In this document: one piece after another, positions 41,848-50,548 of the stretch
Numbering within the stretch: the first letter of the stretch is position 1
How the letters are laid out: every line of letters starts with the position of its first letter
Assembly (NCBI GenBank): GCA_964558665.1
Contig: CAZLFA010000011.1
Span: 12,754 to 76,753, forward strand
Reading direction: 5' to 3'
From: CAZLFA01 sp964558665
GTDB taxonomy: Bacteria > Desulfobacterota > Syntrophia > Syntrophales > PHBD01
Length of the DNA stretch: 64,000 nucleotides
Translations under genes and position numbers: made by a program
Notes under the pieces: model-generated
The model's input: the letters and a program-made list of their open reading frames with translations, nothing else
Databases searched by the model: none
Told to the model about the DNA's origin: nothing

Positions 41848-42812
41848 TTAACCTCCATCTTGCCATCGAGAGGAAGCGTCAGCGTAAAGACGGACCCTTT
41901 GCCCTCCCCTTCGCTTTCGGCGGCGATTTTTCCCTTATGCAGCCTGGCAATGTGCTGCACAAGATACAGACCTATGCCGCTGCCGTGCGCGGCGACTTTT
42001 TCATGGCGGATTCCCTGATGAAATTTCTGGAATATCTTTTTCCTCTCCCCTTTTGCGATGCCGACTCCGTTGTCACGAAAATGAATTAATATATTTGTTT
42101 GCGTAACGTTAAAGGAGATATCGATGCGCGGTCTCGCCGATTCATTATATTTAACGGCGTTATTGAGGATGTTCATGAGGAGGATTTCGAACAAAGACGT
42201 GATCACCGGATAGAAAACGGGCTTTCCCGAGACATTCTCGACGCTGATGTCGCAATCATTGAATATGTGGCGGTTTGCCGACAGGAAGTGCTGGACGACC
42301 TCCACGAGATCGCGCAGTTCATGCTCTCCTTCATATACCTTGCTTTCGATGCGGGCCAGGTTAAGGATGCTGTTTATGTTTCCCGAAAGACGCTCTATGT
42401 CGCTGAGCATGAAATTTATATATTTCAACTGTTCTTCACGGGGAATTTCATGTCTGGCGAACGTTTCCAGATACAGCTTGAGCGAGGTCACCGGAGTTTT
42501 CAACTCATGCGTAAAATTGCCGATGAAGCTGTTCTGCATCCTGTACAACTGGTAGGTTTTGAGATTGTAGATAAAGATGATGAGGATGCCTGCCAGAATC
42601 ACGCCCACCAGCAATGAGAGGACAAGGATGACCACCCAGGTCTTCGCTTCATAAAACTGGTTGGGATCAAGTCGATAGTGGCGGATAAGCCAGTGCAGCC
42701 CCTCACTAACCGTTACGTACCAGTAAATATAGAGAAAAAGAGAGATCACCAGCGCGACGGTGGAAAGAGTAAATACGAAAATCGGGTGGATGTACCAGCT
42801 TGGCTGCTTCAT
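41844..42812 (-). CDS. Membrane sensor histidine kinase, partner of the OmpR-type regulator
   Basis: About 322 residues from ATG 42812; a TTG at 42851 in frame is also possible, and neither has a clear ribosome site. Two membrane helices (FVFTLSTVALVISLFLYIYW and VVILVLSLLVGVILAGILII) bracket a very short external loop. HisKA has NFTHELKTPVTSLKLYLETF; the ATPase has NILNNAVKYNE, FRDNGVGIAKGER and GSGIGLYLVQHIA. The loop of about 35 residues suggests sensing within or near the membrane. Four-base overlap with its regulator. Confidence 0.92.
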   Translation of the reverse strand: MKQPSWYIHPIFVFTLSTVALVISLFLYIYWYVTVSEGLHWLIRHYRLDPNQFYEAKTWVVILVLSLLVGVILAGILIIFIYNLKTYQLYRMQNSFIGNFTHELKTPVTSLKLYLETFARHEIPREEQLKYINFMLSDIERLSGNINSILNLARIESKVYEGEHELRDLVEVVQHFLSANRHIFNDCDISVENVSGKPVFYPVITSLFEILLMNILNNAVKYNESARPRIDISFNVTQTNILIHFRDNGVGIAKGERKKIFQKFHQGIRHEKVAAHGSGIGLYLVQHIARLHKGKIAAESEGEGKGSVFTLTLPLDGKMEVK

Positions 42813-42890
42813 AATGTGAAAGACATTATCGTAGGTCTCTGCCCATGTCAACAGAGACCGCCTATCGATTTTCTTTCCCCTGCCGGGACA

Positions 42891-42920
42891 ATTGTAAAAG
42901 TATTGTAAAACACTGTATTT
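42891..42920. promoter_or_regulatory. Tandem ATTGTAAAA boxes at 11-bp pitch in a divergent promoter
   Basis: ATTGTAAAA occurs at 42891 and 42902, with a degenerate third box ACTGTATTT at 42912. Direct repeats at one helical turn are how OmpR/PhoB-family regulators bind. The gap separates the kinase/regulator pair from the radical-SAM gene, so the site could control both. Confidence 0.55.
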
Positions 42921-42986
42921 ACTCTTTTTTTATCGACCAAAATCTCCTATGTTGCGCCCCAGCAAAAACAGAAAAGGAGACCCGAC

Positions 42987-44735
42987 ATGCCAGCTCAGAC
43001 CCAACCTGTACATCCCCTTGGAACACGCACCCGCGTACTTTTGACCAGCGTCTTCGGACCGTATGCGCAGGACGATGAATACGGAAGCCGCCGCATCAAT
43101 CCGATGGAACTCTACCAGAATCAAGTTACAAGGGTTCAGGGAGGTTTTTCGCTTCGCATGTTTCACCGCTCCTTCGGCCTGCTCATGATCCAGAACAATA
43201 TTGACGCCCCATGCACCCTGCTCGATTTTCCCACCCTCGATCGTTTTACGGAAACCATCCGCAACAATAACTATGACATCATCGGCATCAGCGGCATCGT
43301 CGTTAACGTCATGAAGATTAAAAAGATGTGCGAACTCATCAGGCAATACCAGCCGCAGGCGACCATCGTCATCGGCGGTCATGTAACGAACAAGGAAAAT
43401 CTTCATGAAATAATTGATGCAGACCACATTGTCCGCGGAGAAGGTATCCGCTGGTTTCAGCGATATCTCAGCCAGGACGACAAGCAGCCCGTAAAGCATC
43501 CGATGCTGCTTTCCGGGTTCGGGGCAAGAATGATGGGTGTCAATCTGGGAAGCAGACCGGGCGGCACGGCGGCGATTCTCATACCATCGGTCGGCTGCCC
43601 CATGGGGTGCAACTTCTGTTCGACCTCGGCACTGTTCGGCGGCAAGGGGAACTTCATCAACTTTTACGAGTCCGGGGATGAACTTTTCGACGTGATGTGT
43701 GAAATGGAAAGAACTCTCAATGCAAAGTCATTTTTCACCCTCGACGAGAACTTCCTTTTGCATAAACAGCGGGCGCTTCGCCTTCTGGAGCTGATGGAAA
43801 AGCACGGCAAGAGATGGGCTTTGTATGTCTTCAGCTCCGCTGGCGTGCTGAAATCATACACCATCGATCAACTTATCCGGCTGGGCGTCAGTTGGGTCTG
43901 GATGGGGCTGGAAGGGAAGGAAAGCTCCTACAACAAACTGAAGGGAGTGGATACGCGCGAGCTGGTCAATCTGCTGCAGTCCAACGGCATCCGCGTCCTG
44001 GGCTCTTCAATCATCGGCCTGGAGGAACACTCTCCCGACAACATCGATGAAGTCATCGACTACTCCATAAGCCATGACACGGTCTTTCATCAGTTCATGC
44101 TCTACACGCCGGTGCCGGGAACGCCGCTCTATGAAAAGCACAAGCAGGAAGGCACACTGCTTCCGTCTTCAGCGATTAATGTGGCAGACATCCATGGGCA
44201 GTACAGGTTCAACTATGTCCACCGGCATATCCGCGACGGCAGGGAAGAGCAGTATCTCCTCAATGCCTTTGAGCGAGATTTTAAAGTCAACGGTCCCAGT
44301 CTGCTGAGGCTTATCAGGGTGATGCTCAAAGGCTGGCAGATGAACGGCAATCATGCCAGCAAACGCGTTCGTGACCGCATCAACTGGGAGATTTTTCCCC
44401 TGCGTTCCACATATGCGGGCGCCGTTTGGGCGATACGCAAATGGTACAGGGATGACGAGCAGATCTACAACAAAGCTCATGAACTGCTCAAAGACATCTA
44501 CGGGGCATTCGGATGGAAGACAAGGATTCTTGCTCCCTTCATCGGTATTTATGCATACCATTCGCTGAAGAAGGAAGAGAAGCGTCTTTCCGAAGGCTGG
44601 ATGTACGAACCTCAAACCTTCCTTGAAAAGAATGAAGCGGCTTTGAAGCTTGATAGCGCACTGAAAGCCCGGCAGAAAGAAAAATCACAGCTCCATCTGC
44701 CCGCGGGTTCACCAACCGCAGCCGCCGCAGATTGA
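42987..44735 (+). CDS. B12-binding-domain radical SAM protein
   Basis: 582 residues. N-terminal cobalamin-binding-like Rossmann domain (about 60-160, IIGISGIVVNVMKIKKMCEL, VIGGHVTN), lacking the DxHxxG base-off motif. Radical-SAM core from about 190 with the cluster motif CPMGCNFCSTS; SAM-contact strands TLDENFLL and SWVWMGLEG follow. The C-terminal 200 residues are of unrecognised type. The chemistry (methyl transfer or other radical reaction) is unknown. AAAAGGAG lies 10 nt upstream of ATG 42987. Divergent from the two-component system, so it may be its main target. Confidence 0.9.
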   Translation: MPAQTQPVHPLGTRTRVLLTSVFGPYAQDDEYGSRRINPMELYQNQVTRVQGGFSLRMFHRSFGLLMIQNNIDAPCTLLDFPTLDRFTETIRNNNYDIIGISGIVVNVMKIKKMCELIRQYQPQATIVIGGHVTNKENLHEIIDADHIVRGEGIRWFQRYLSQDDKQPVKHPMLLSGFGARMMGVNLGSRPGGTAAILIPSVGCPMGCNFCSTSALFGGKGNFINFYESGDELFDVMCEMERTLNAKSFFTLDENFLLHKQRALRLLELMEKHGKRWALYVFSSAGVLKSYTIDQLIRLGVSWVWMGLEGKESSYNKLKGVDTRELVNLLQSNGIRVLGSSIIGLEEHSPDNIDEVIDYSISHDTVFHQFMLYTPVPGTPLYEKHKQEGTLLPSSAINVADIHGQYRFNYVHRHIRDGREEQYLLNAFERDFKVNGPSLLRLIRVMLKGWQMNGNHASKRVRDRINWEIFPLRSTYAGAVWAIRKWYRDDEQIYNKAHELLKDIYGAFGWKTRILAPFIGIYAYHSLKKEEKRLSEGWMYEPQTFLEKNEAALKLDSALKARQKEKSQLHLPAGSPTAAAAD

Positions 44736-44794
44736 GATTGCCAACATAAGCGCCTTCTGGTACGTTTCTCTCACAATACATGGGAGGTTACGCT

Positions 44795-45865
44795 ATGTAC
44801 GCAGTCATCATGGCGGGCGGCAAGGGAACCAGGTTCTGGCCGCGCAGCAGGCAGGGCATGCCCAAACACCTGCTTGATATTGTCAGCGAGAGGACTATTA
44901 TCCAGGAAACTATCGATCGCATCCTGCCTTTGGTTCCTGCCGAAAAAATCATCATTGTAACAGGAAAAAGCCACGCCGGGGAATTGATGCGGCAACTGCC
45001 GCTCATTCCCCGTGAAAACGTCATTATCGAACCGGTGGGAAGAAACACAGCACCCTGCATAGGGATCGCAGCCCTGCATATCATGAAGAAGGCGGGAGAC
45101 GACGTCATGGTTGTACTGCCTTCGGATCACAAAATTGATGATAAAGCGGAATTCATAAATGTTCTGAGGGCGTCCGCCGATATGGCATCAAGGGGAGATT
45201 ACCTGGTCACGATCGGCATCAGCCCGACCAGGCCTGAGACAGGCTACGGCTATCTTGAAAAAGGCGCCGTTGCAGCCGCTATCGACGGAGAAAAAATATA
45301 CAGGGTAAAATCAATAAGAGAAAAGCCGGATCTGGACCAGGCCAAGGCATTCATCAGGAGAAAAAACTTTTTCTGGAACAGCGGCATGTTTATCTGGAAG
45401 GCATCCGCAATTCTCAACGCCATTAACCGCTGGTTGCCCGCGCTTCACGAAGGGCTTGCCGATATCGGCCCGTCCATCGGAACCGATAAGGAAAAAGACG
45501 CCATGGAAAGCGTCTATGGATCGCTTCAATCAATTTCCATAGACTACGGCGTCATGGAGCGGGCCGATAACGTTCTTATAGTACGCGGCGATTTCGGCTG
45601 GTCTGACATCGGCAGTTGGGACGCTCTCTGGGAGGCATCTGCCAAAGACCCGTCAGGAAATGTCACCCGGGGGAGGATAGCAGCGATTGGCACAAGGAAT
45701 TCACTCGTCTTTGCTTCGGATAAACTTATAGCCGCCGTAGGGGTGGAAGATCTCATTGTTGTAGATACGGGCGACGCTCTCCTTATATGCAGGAGAGGAT
45801 CTTCACAGGACGTCAGGCAAATCGTCGACCTTCTGGAAGAAAAGGGAATGAAGCACCTGCTTTAA
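44795..45865 (+). CDS. manC: Mannose-1-phosphate guanylyltransferase
   Basis: 356 residues from ATG 44795 (GGGAGG 9 nt upstream; in-frame codons extend to 44780). N-terminal nucleotidyltransferase motif VIMAGGKGTRFWPRSR, PSDHKI, FFWNSGMFIWKA and SIDYGVMERADN are all family hallmarks. Makes GDP-mannose from mannose 1-phosphate and GTP for glycan synthesis. It lacks the C-terminal isomerase domain of bifunctional enzymes. Follows the radical-SAM gene by 59 nt, possibly as an operon. Confidence 0.93.
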   Translation: MYAVIMAGGKGTRFWPRSRQGMPKHLLDIVSERTIIQETIDRILPLVPAEKIIIVTGKSHAGELMRQLPLIPRENVIIEPVGRNTAPCIGIAALHIMKKAGDDVMVVLPSDHKIDDKAEFINVLRASADMASRGDYLVTIGISPTRPETGYGYLEKGAVAAAIDGEKIYRVKSIREKPDLDQAKAFIRRKNFFWNSGMFIWKASAILNAINRWLPALHEGLADIGPSIGTDKEKDAMESVYGSLQSISIDYGVMERADNVLIVRGDFGWSDIGSWDALWEASAKDPSGNVTRGRIAAIGTRNSLVFASDKLIAAVGVEDLIVVDTGDALLICRRGSSQDVRQIVDLLEEKGMKHLL

Positions 45866-45921
45866 ATCTCGACATGATGACATCTGTAAACTCATGACGT
45901 AAAAATATACTGTCTTTAAAT

Positions 45922-46048
45922 CGGAAAGGAGATATTTTTCGTTCTGGCAAGGAGATCAAGGCGTTGCGCGGAGGCGTACATCGGTTCGTACGTCGCACAA
46001 GCAATGCCGCTGATCGACACAGTCAGAGCGGAAAAGAGCCCTTTCCGT
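45922..46048. repeat. Intergenic long hairpin repeat with GTAC core, copy 2
   Basis: CGGAAAGG at the left and CCTTTCCG at the right are perfect arms; inside, TTTTTCGTTCTG pairs with CAGAGCGGAAAA with two mismatches, and GGCGTACATCGGTTCGTACGTCGC forms the centre. It matches copy 1 near 21.5 kb in reversed orientation. It lies between the convergent manC and PilZ genes. Confidence 0.65.
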
Positions 46049-46051
46049 TGT

Positions 46052-46699
46052 CTATGACGGATTGCCGATCGCCTCAAACGACGCCAGATATCGTGAGATT
46101 ATTTCGGTGACTTCACTGGTTAATTCATTGAACTGAATGCCGACGTACACTTTTTTTTCATCGTTCTTTATGTGCTTGGGAATACCCAATATCTCAAGTT
46201 CTTTTTCAACTCCGGGCATAAAGAACTTCACCACAATATCTCCGCTTACGGAATTGAACCCTGATGGAACCCTGGAGGCGGACATGGAAAATTTGCATCC
46301 CTGATCATTCATGTCCAGAAGGAGTCCCGGATATGTTTTTCCTTCGAAAACGGCCTTCAGGGGAAGATTGCATTCAATCCTTTTCTTCGCACGAAGTTCA
46401 TGATGAAATATTTCCGAAGGATACTGGATAAAAATCAGCTTGGTCGGGTTTGACACGGACTCTATCAAACTGGACTTGAAGCCGATGATTGTGCCTTTCA
46501 TAATAAATCGAACGACGACTCTGTTGCCGATGAAAAGGTTGGTGCGGGCGGAAAAGAGATGGCTGGAAACGGGGGTCTTCAGAATAAGAAACTCGTCCGG
46601 CAGAATTCCCACGACGAAGCTGTTGAATTTCTGATCGGCAGTATCAACTTCGATCTGCACGGGTGTTCCTATCGGCAACATGGACAGTTTTTCAGTCAT
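46052..46699 (-). CDS. PilZ-domain cyclic-di-GMP binding protein with YcgR-like N-domain
   Basis: 215 residues. The N-terminal half (about 1-105) is YcgR-N-like (LPIGTPVQIEVDTAD, FIGNRVVVRFIMKGTIIGFKS). The PilZ half has RAKKRIECNLP (the RxxxR motif) and LDMNDQGCKFS, where Asn replaces the usual Ser of D/NxSxxG. Such proteins slow flagella or tune surface behaviour on binding cyclic di-GMP. It follows the UGA-containing HMA gene by 41 nt on the same strand. Confidence 0.88.
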   Translation of the reverse strand: MTEKLSMLPIGTPVQIEVDTADQKFNSFVVGILPDEFLILKTPVSSHLFSARTNLFIGNRVVVRFIMKGTIIGFKSSLIESVSNPTKLIFIQYPSEIFHHELRAKKRIECNLPLKAVFEGKTYPGLLLDMNDQGCKFSMSASRVPSGFNSVSGDIVVKFFMPGVEKELEILGIPKHIKNDEKKVYVGIQFNELTSEVTEIISRYLASFEAIGNPS

Positions 46700-46740
46700 A
46701 ATCTTTACCTGATCAGAACCGGCAGAAAACCCTTCCGCAA

Positions 46741-47040
46741 CTAATTGATGTACGCCGGCTTCCCCTTAACAGTAACGCCACCTTTGTTTAGTTCCTTGAT
46801 TATCTTACCCAGAGATGTCTTCTCATCATCAAAAGCAATGGAGACCGTGTCCTGTTTGGGGGTCTCGAACTTTATCACGCCGTTTATCTTTTTCAGGATA
46901 GCCCCTATCCTTGCCCTTCCTCCTCAGGTGCTGCATCCCGGAACAGTCAACTGGACGGCCTTTTCGGCGGCTTGCGCAGTTCCGGGGATTATCCAGACAG
47001 CAATGCAGACAAACAATAAAAGTAAAGATATTCGTTTCAA
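46741..47040 (-). CDS. Candidate selenoprotein: exported HMA-fold protein with C-x-x-Sec motif
   Basis: 99 residues if UGA at 46924-46926 is read as selenocysteine. Start TTG 47040 has GGGAGG 10 nt upstream; no in-frame ATG exists. Residues 1-24 are a signal peptide (KRISLLLLFVCIAVWIIPG, cleavage after AQA). The mature part reads VQLTVPGCST-U-GGRARIGAILKK, then NGVIKF, VSIAFDDEKTSLGKIIKEL, which fits a heavy-metal-associated ferredoxin-like fold. The metal or redox site is C36-S-T-U39. A 7-bp hairpin follows UGA at a SECIS-like distance. The frame continues intact for 60 codons past UGA. If selenocysteine is not inserted, this is a broken gene instead. Confidence 0.75.
46895..46911 (-). promoter_or_regulatory. 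SECIS-like hairpin downstream of in-frame UGA
   Basis: On the coding strand AGGATAG-GGG-CTATCCT forms a perfect 7-bp stem with a G-only loop. The loop starts 20 nt after UGA, within the spacing seen in bacterial SECIS elements, which have a G at the start of the apical loop. A bulged U as in fdhF is not obvious. Confidence 0.6.
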
Positions 47041-47255
47041 AGATTTACATCCTCCCGGACGACATTAATTGTTAATTCATATCACTTACAACCATCCTGT
47101 TTCAACAAAAGAATCCGAAAAAATACACAATATATTATCAAAAAAATTCACCAAATCGGCAATTTGCCTGCATTCACAGAAAAAAAAGTGGATTATTTGC
47201 ATGAATTGTACTAGGCATAACGATAATTTATAAAGGAGCAGAAACTTAAGCAATT

Positions 47256-48560
47256 ATGAGATTCGACATCTGTAAAGGCGGCAGTGGTTTAACCTACGAA
47301 ATACGAAACATCGTCAATGTGGCCAACAAACTTCAGGAGTATGGCATAGAAGTTCATTGGGAAAACATTGGTGATCCCGTACAGAAGGGAGAGCAGATTC
47401 CCAAGTGGATGAAGGACGTCCTTACCGAGATCATGTGCGACAACATGTCCTATGCATACTCTCCCACAAAAGGAGTCAACGAAACCAGAGAGTTCCTTGC
47501 GGAAAAGGTAAACAAAAGGGGGCATGTCCAGATCACCCCCGAAGATATAATCTTTTTCAACGGCCTTGGCGATGCCATTGCCCGCTGCTACAGCGCGATC
47601 CAGATCGACGCCCGGATCATTCTTCCCGAACCTACGTATTCAACGCACTTTCTGGCTGAAGTTCTGCATGCATCGTTTCCTCCGAACACCTACCGGATGG
47701 ATCCGTACAGCAAGTGGTATCCCAATATGCGCGAGCTTGAGCATAAAGTGAAAAGCCATCAGGCCATTGTCGGCATTCTTGTAATCAACCCGGACAATCC
47801 CACGGGATTCGTCTATCCGGCCGATACGTTACGCCAGATTGTTAAAATCGCCAAAGAGTACGACCTTTTTCTGATTTTCGACGAAACTTATCACAGCATT
47901 ATTTATAATGGAAAGAAGACGGCCCCTCTTTCCGATGTGGTTGAGGATGTTCCCGCCATCAGCATGAAGGGAATATCCAAGGAATTCCCGTGGCCGGGTT
48001 CCCGCTGCGGCTGGATAGAAATATACAACGCCGACAAGGACGAGTCGTTCCGCCGCTACATCAATACCATCCTGAACCAGAAGATGTCGGAGGTATGCTC
48101 CACGACGCTGCCGCAGATTTCCATCCCCAAAATCATGCAGCATCCCGAATACAGCAACTATCTGAATGAACGCAAAAGCCACTATGAAAAACTGTCCAAT
48201 ATAGCCTTCAATATTCTCAAGGACGTCCCCTGGCTTACCGTCAACAGAACAAACGGCGCCTTTTACATGACCGCCGTCTTCAACGAATCGGTACTTAACA
48301 AACGCCAGACGCTTCCCATAGAGCAGACGGATATAAGAGATTATATAGAAAAACTGACCACAGGCAATATCGATTTCGACAAGCGGTTTGTCTATTATCT
48401 GCTGGGAGCTACGGGCATCTGCGTTGTACCTCTGTCCTCCTTCTCCACAGCACTACCCGGTTTCCGCATGACTTTGCTGGAGAAGGACCCCGACAAATTC
48501 GAGAGCCTGATAAGGATAATCGCGGAAAAAATCGTTCAATACATAGAATCGTCCAAGTAG
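47256..48560 (+). CDS. PLP-dependent class I/II aminotransferase
   Basis: 434 residues. Aminotransferase fold with YAYSPTKGVNETREFLAEKV, INPDNPTGFVYP, FDETYHSIIYNG and the PLP-lysine motif MKGISKEFPWPGSRCGW. Likely transfers an amino group between an amino acid and a 2-oxoacid in the cytoplasm; the substrate is not recognisable. It is related to alanine/aspartate-type enzymes. The upstream GGAG is 17 nt from ATG 47256, an unusually long spacing, but no closer start fits. Divergent from the selenoprotein candidate. Confidence 0.88.
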   Translation: MRFDICKGGSGLTYEIRNIVNVANKLQEYGIEVHWENIGDPVQKGEQIPKWMKDVLTEIMCDNMSYAYSPTKGVNETREFLAEKVNKRGHVQITPEDIIFFNGLGDAIARCYSAIQIDARIILPEPTYSTHFLAEVLHASFPPNTYRMDPYSKWYPNMRELEHKVKSHQAIVGILVINPDNPTGFVYPADTLRQIVKIAKEYDLFLIFDETYHSIIYNGKKTAPLSDVVEDVPAISMKGISKEFPWPGSRCGWIEIYNADKDESFRRYINTILNQKMSEVCSTTLPQISIPKIMQHPEYSNYLNERKSHYEKLSNIAFNILKDVPWLTVNRTNGAFYMTAVFNESVLNKRQTLPIEQTDIRDYIEKLTTGNIDFDKRFVYYLLGATGICVVPLSSFSTALPGFRMTLLEKDPDKFESLIRIIAEKIVQYIESSK

Positions 48561-48604
48561 CGGCAGCAAAACCAAATCCGCATCTGCGGGAAAAAGATAT
48601 TGTA

Positions 48605-48638
48605 CCTGCACGGGAACCGGCATCAATTTCCGTGCAGG
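48605..48638. other. Hairpin between aminotransferase and peptidase genes
   Basis: CCTGCACGG and CCGTGCAGG are perfect 9-bp arms with a 16-nt loop. No T run follows. It may be a weak terminator for the aminotransferase or a leader structure for the peptidase. Confidence 0.5.
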
Positions 48639-48666
48639 CTGTTACTCTACTATCGGAGACGGCCTT

Positions 48667-49623
48667 TTGCCTCATTCAAATTTTATCTGCAGATTTTTTT
48701 TGTTCATCGTATTATCGATATTTATCTTTCCCAAACTCGTTATCGCCGCAGAGCCCCCATTCTCCCGTTTTTTCCTGATGGGAAGCGGCAGCATGCATAT
48801 CATCAACAGCCATGACCGGCGTGAACTCAATGTGAATATTCTCCATGCCGACGGTTCATTCAATGAAGATGCATTGAAGAAAGTGGATGCCCTCTTTAAA
48901 TTCCCCACAGAGGAGAAGGGCGAACATATTTCTCTGCGGATGCTGTTCATGCTCTCCTACTTCTCAGACAAGCTGGCCCCCGGGAAAATCATCTATATGT
49001 ACTCAGGATACAGAAGCCCCGAATACAACGAAAAACTGAAACAGGCAGGCGGATACGTGGCGCGGACAAGCACACATATCGACGGCATGGCTGTAGATTT
49101 TTCGTTCGACGGCCTGGACTGCAAACCGGTATGGGAATCCATTCGCAGCATGAACTGCTGCGGAATAGGGCATTACCCGGGGGAGATGCTGCATCTGGAT
49201 GCGGCCCGGCCGCGTTACTGGGAGGCTACAAAGCCGAAAGGAAAACCGAAAAGGCCGGAACACAACCGCAGCATCTACATATCATCAGAATATGACCGGT
49301 ATATTCCCGGAGAGAGAATCCGGTTGTCCTTCTCATCGGTGAGCGATTTCGGCTTCGGTGTGGGAAAGAAAGTGTCGCTTGTAAAAGATCGCCAGGGCAA
49401 ACAGCCGTTTAGAAAAATATCCCTTGAATCTGAAGATAAAAAGTCATGCCTGCTGATCAACGATAGAAAAGAGTCGCGCTTTATTTATGTGCTGCTGCCG
49501 GAAAAAATAAAGACGGGAAGATACAGGATTAAAATCGACTTCTGCAAAAAGCCGTTTCCGGCAATGCCCGCCCGGGTTGTGTCCAACGAATTTGAGATCG
49601 TTGCCGGAAAGACGGGCGGCTGA
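48667..49623 (+). CDS. Exported M15/DUF882-type peptidase (YcbK-like)
   Basis: 318 residues from TTG 48667 (GGAG 8 nt upstream), chosen because it includes a signal peptide (FFLFIVLSIFIFPKLVIA before AEPP). The zinc-peptidase core has YMYSGYRSPEYNEKL, THIDGMAVDFSFDG and GEMLHLDAARPRYWEA, typical of DUF882/YcbK D,D- or L,D-carboxypeptidase-like proteins. A C-terminal beta-rich domain of about 120 residues is unrecognised. Likely acts on cell-wall peptides in the periplasm. The nitrilase-family gene follows after 25 nt. Confidence 0.88.
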   Translation: MPHSNFICRFFLFIVLSIFIFPKLVIAAEPPFSRFFLMGSGSMHIINSHDRRELNVNILHADGSFNEDALKKVDALFKFPTEEKGEHISLRMLFMLSYFSDKLAPGKIIYMYSGYRSPEYNEKLKQAGGYVARTSTHIDGMAVDFSFDGLDCKPVWESIRSMNCCGIGHYPGEMLHLDAARPRYWEATKPKGKPKRPEHNRSIYISSEYDRYIPGERIRLSFSSVSDFGFGVGKKVSLVKDRQGKQPFRKISLESEDKKSCLLINDRKESRFIYVLLPEKIKTGRYRIKIDFCKKPFPAMPARVVSNEFEIVAGKTGG

Positions 49624-49648
49624 AACAGATCATGGAGGACAGATTGAT

Positions 49649-50446
49649 ATGAAAGTCGGGTTCGTGCAGATTGATTCCGCCTTTGGCGAAACAGATCGGA
49701 ACATTGAAATAGTCGCACATTTGCTCAAATCATTTCAGGGAGACCTGGTTGTCCTGCCTGAATTCTTTAACACAGGATATCTCTTTACCTCGCAGGAAGA
49801 GGCATACAACCTGGCCGAAGAGATTCCCACCGGAAGAACAGTTAAGGCACTGTGCGATCTGGCGGCTCAGGAAAAGACCTACATCGTGGCGGGTCTTCCC
49901 GAAAGGTCGGGCGGCATTCTTTATAATTCGGCAGTGCTGGTGTCACCCCATGGTTACATCGACACATACAGGAAGATGCATCTTTTCAACGAGGAGAAAC
50001 TATGGTTCTCACCCGGAGACAAGGGATTTGCTGTTTATGACATCGGACACTGCCGCATCGGCATCATGATCTGTTTTGACTGGTTCTTTCCGGAATCGAT
50101 GCGCATCCTGTCCCTCAAGGGCGCTGATGTAATATGCCACCCGGCCAATCTTGTCCTGCCGTTCTGCCAGGACGCCATGACTACCAGATGTCTTGAAAAC
50201 CGCGTTTTCGCCATTACCGCCAACCGGACGGGAACAGAGGCAAGAGGCGGCAAGTCGTTCCGTTATACGGGCAGGAGCCAGATTACCGGTCCCCAAGCCA
50301 ATGTCATTCACCGGGCGAGCGAAACATCCGATGAGACAGGACTTACGGAGATCGATATCAACGCCGCCAGAAACAAGAGAATCAATCCCTACAATGATCT
50401 GTTCGAGGACAGGAGAACCGAGTTCTATCAGGATATAACAAGATGA
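49649..50446 (+). CDS. Nitrilase-family carbon-nitrogen hydrolase
   Basis: 265 residues from ATG 49649 (GGAGGACAG upstream; the frame is open earlier). Catalytic triad: Glu in VVLPEFFNTGYL, Lys in YRKMHLFNEEKLW, Cys in IGIMICFDWFFPE. Hydrolyses an amide or nitrile; similar proteins act as omega-amidases or carbamoylases, but the substrate is unknown. Cytoplasmic. Probably in an operon with the M15-like peptidase. Confidence 0.9.
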   Translation: MKVGFVQIDSAFGETDRNIEIVAHLLKSFQGDLVVLPEFFNTGYLFTSQEEAYNLAEEIPTGRTVKALCDLAAQEKTYIVAGLPERSGGILYNSAVLVSPHGYIDTYRKMHLFNEEKLWFSPGDKGFAVYDIGHCRIGIMICFDWFFPESMRILSLKGADVICHPANLVLPFCQDAMTTRCLENRVFAITANRTGTEARGGKSFRYTGRSQITGPQANVIHRASETSDETGLTEIDINAARNKRINPYNDLFEDRRTEFYQDITR

Positions 50447-50548
50447 AAGTCAGAAAAACTGCAGCAAACAGAGAAGGATTAAAATCTTATGATTCGTTTT
50501 CTCAAAAAGTAATTGTTGTGCATATAACCTCACTTTAATATACAGCCG

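Noticed and set aside
46741..47040. Treating the HMA gene as a plain pseudogene
   Set aside because: A single UGA in the expected metal/redox position with a downstream hairpin and an otherwise intact frame fits selenocysteine better; the pseudogene option is kept as an alternative.
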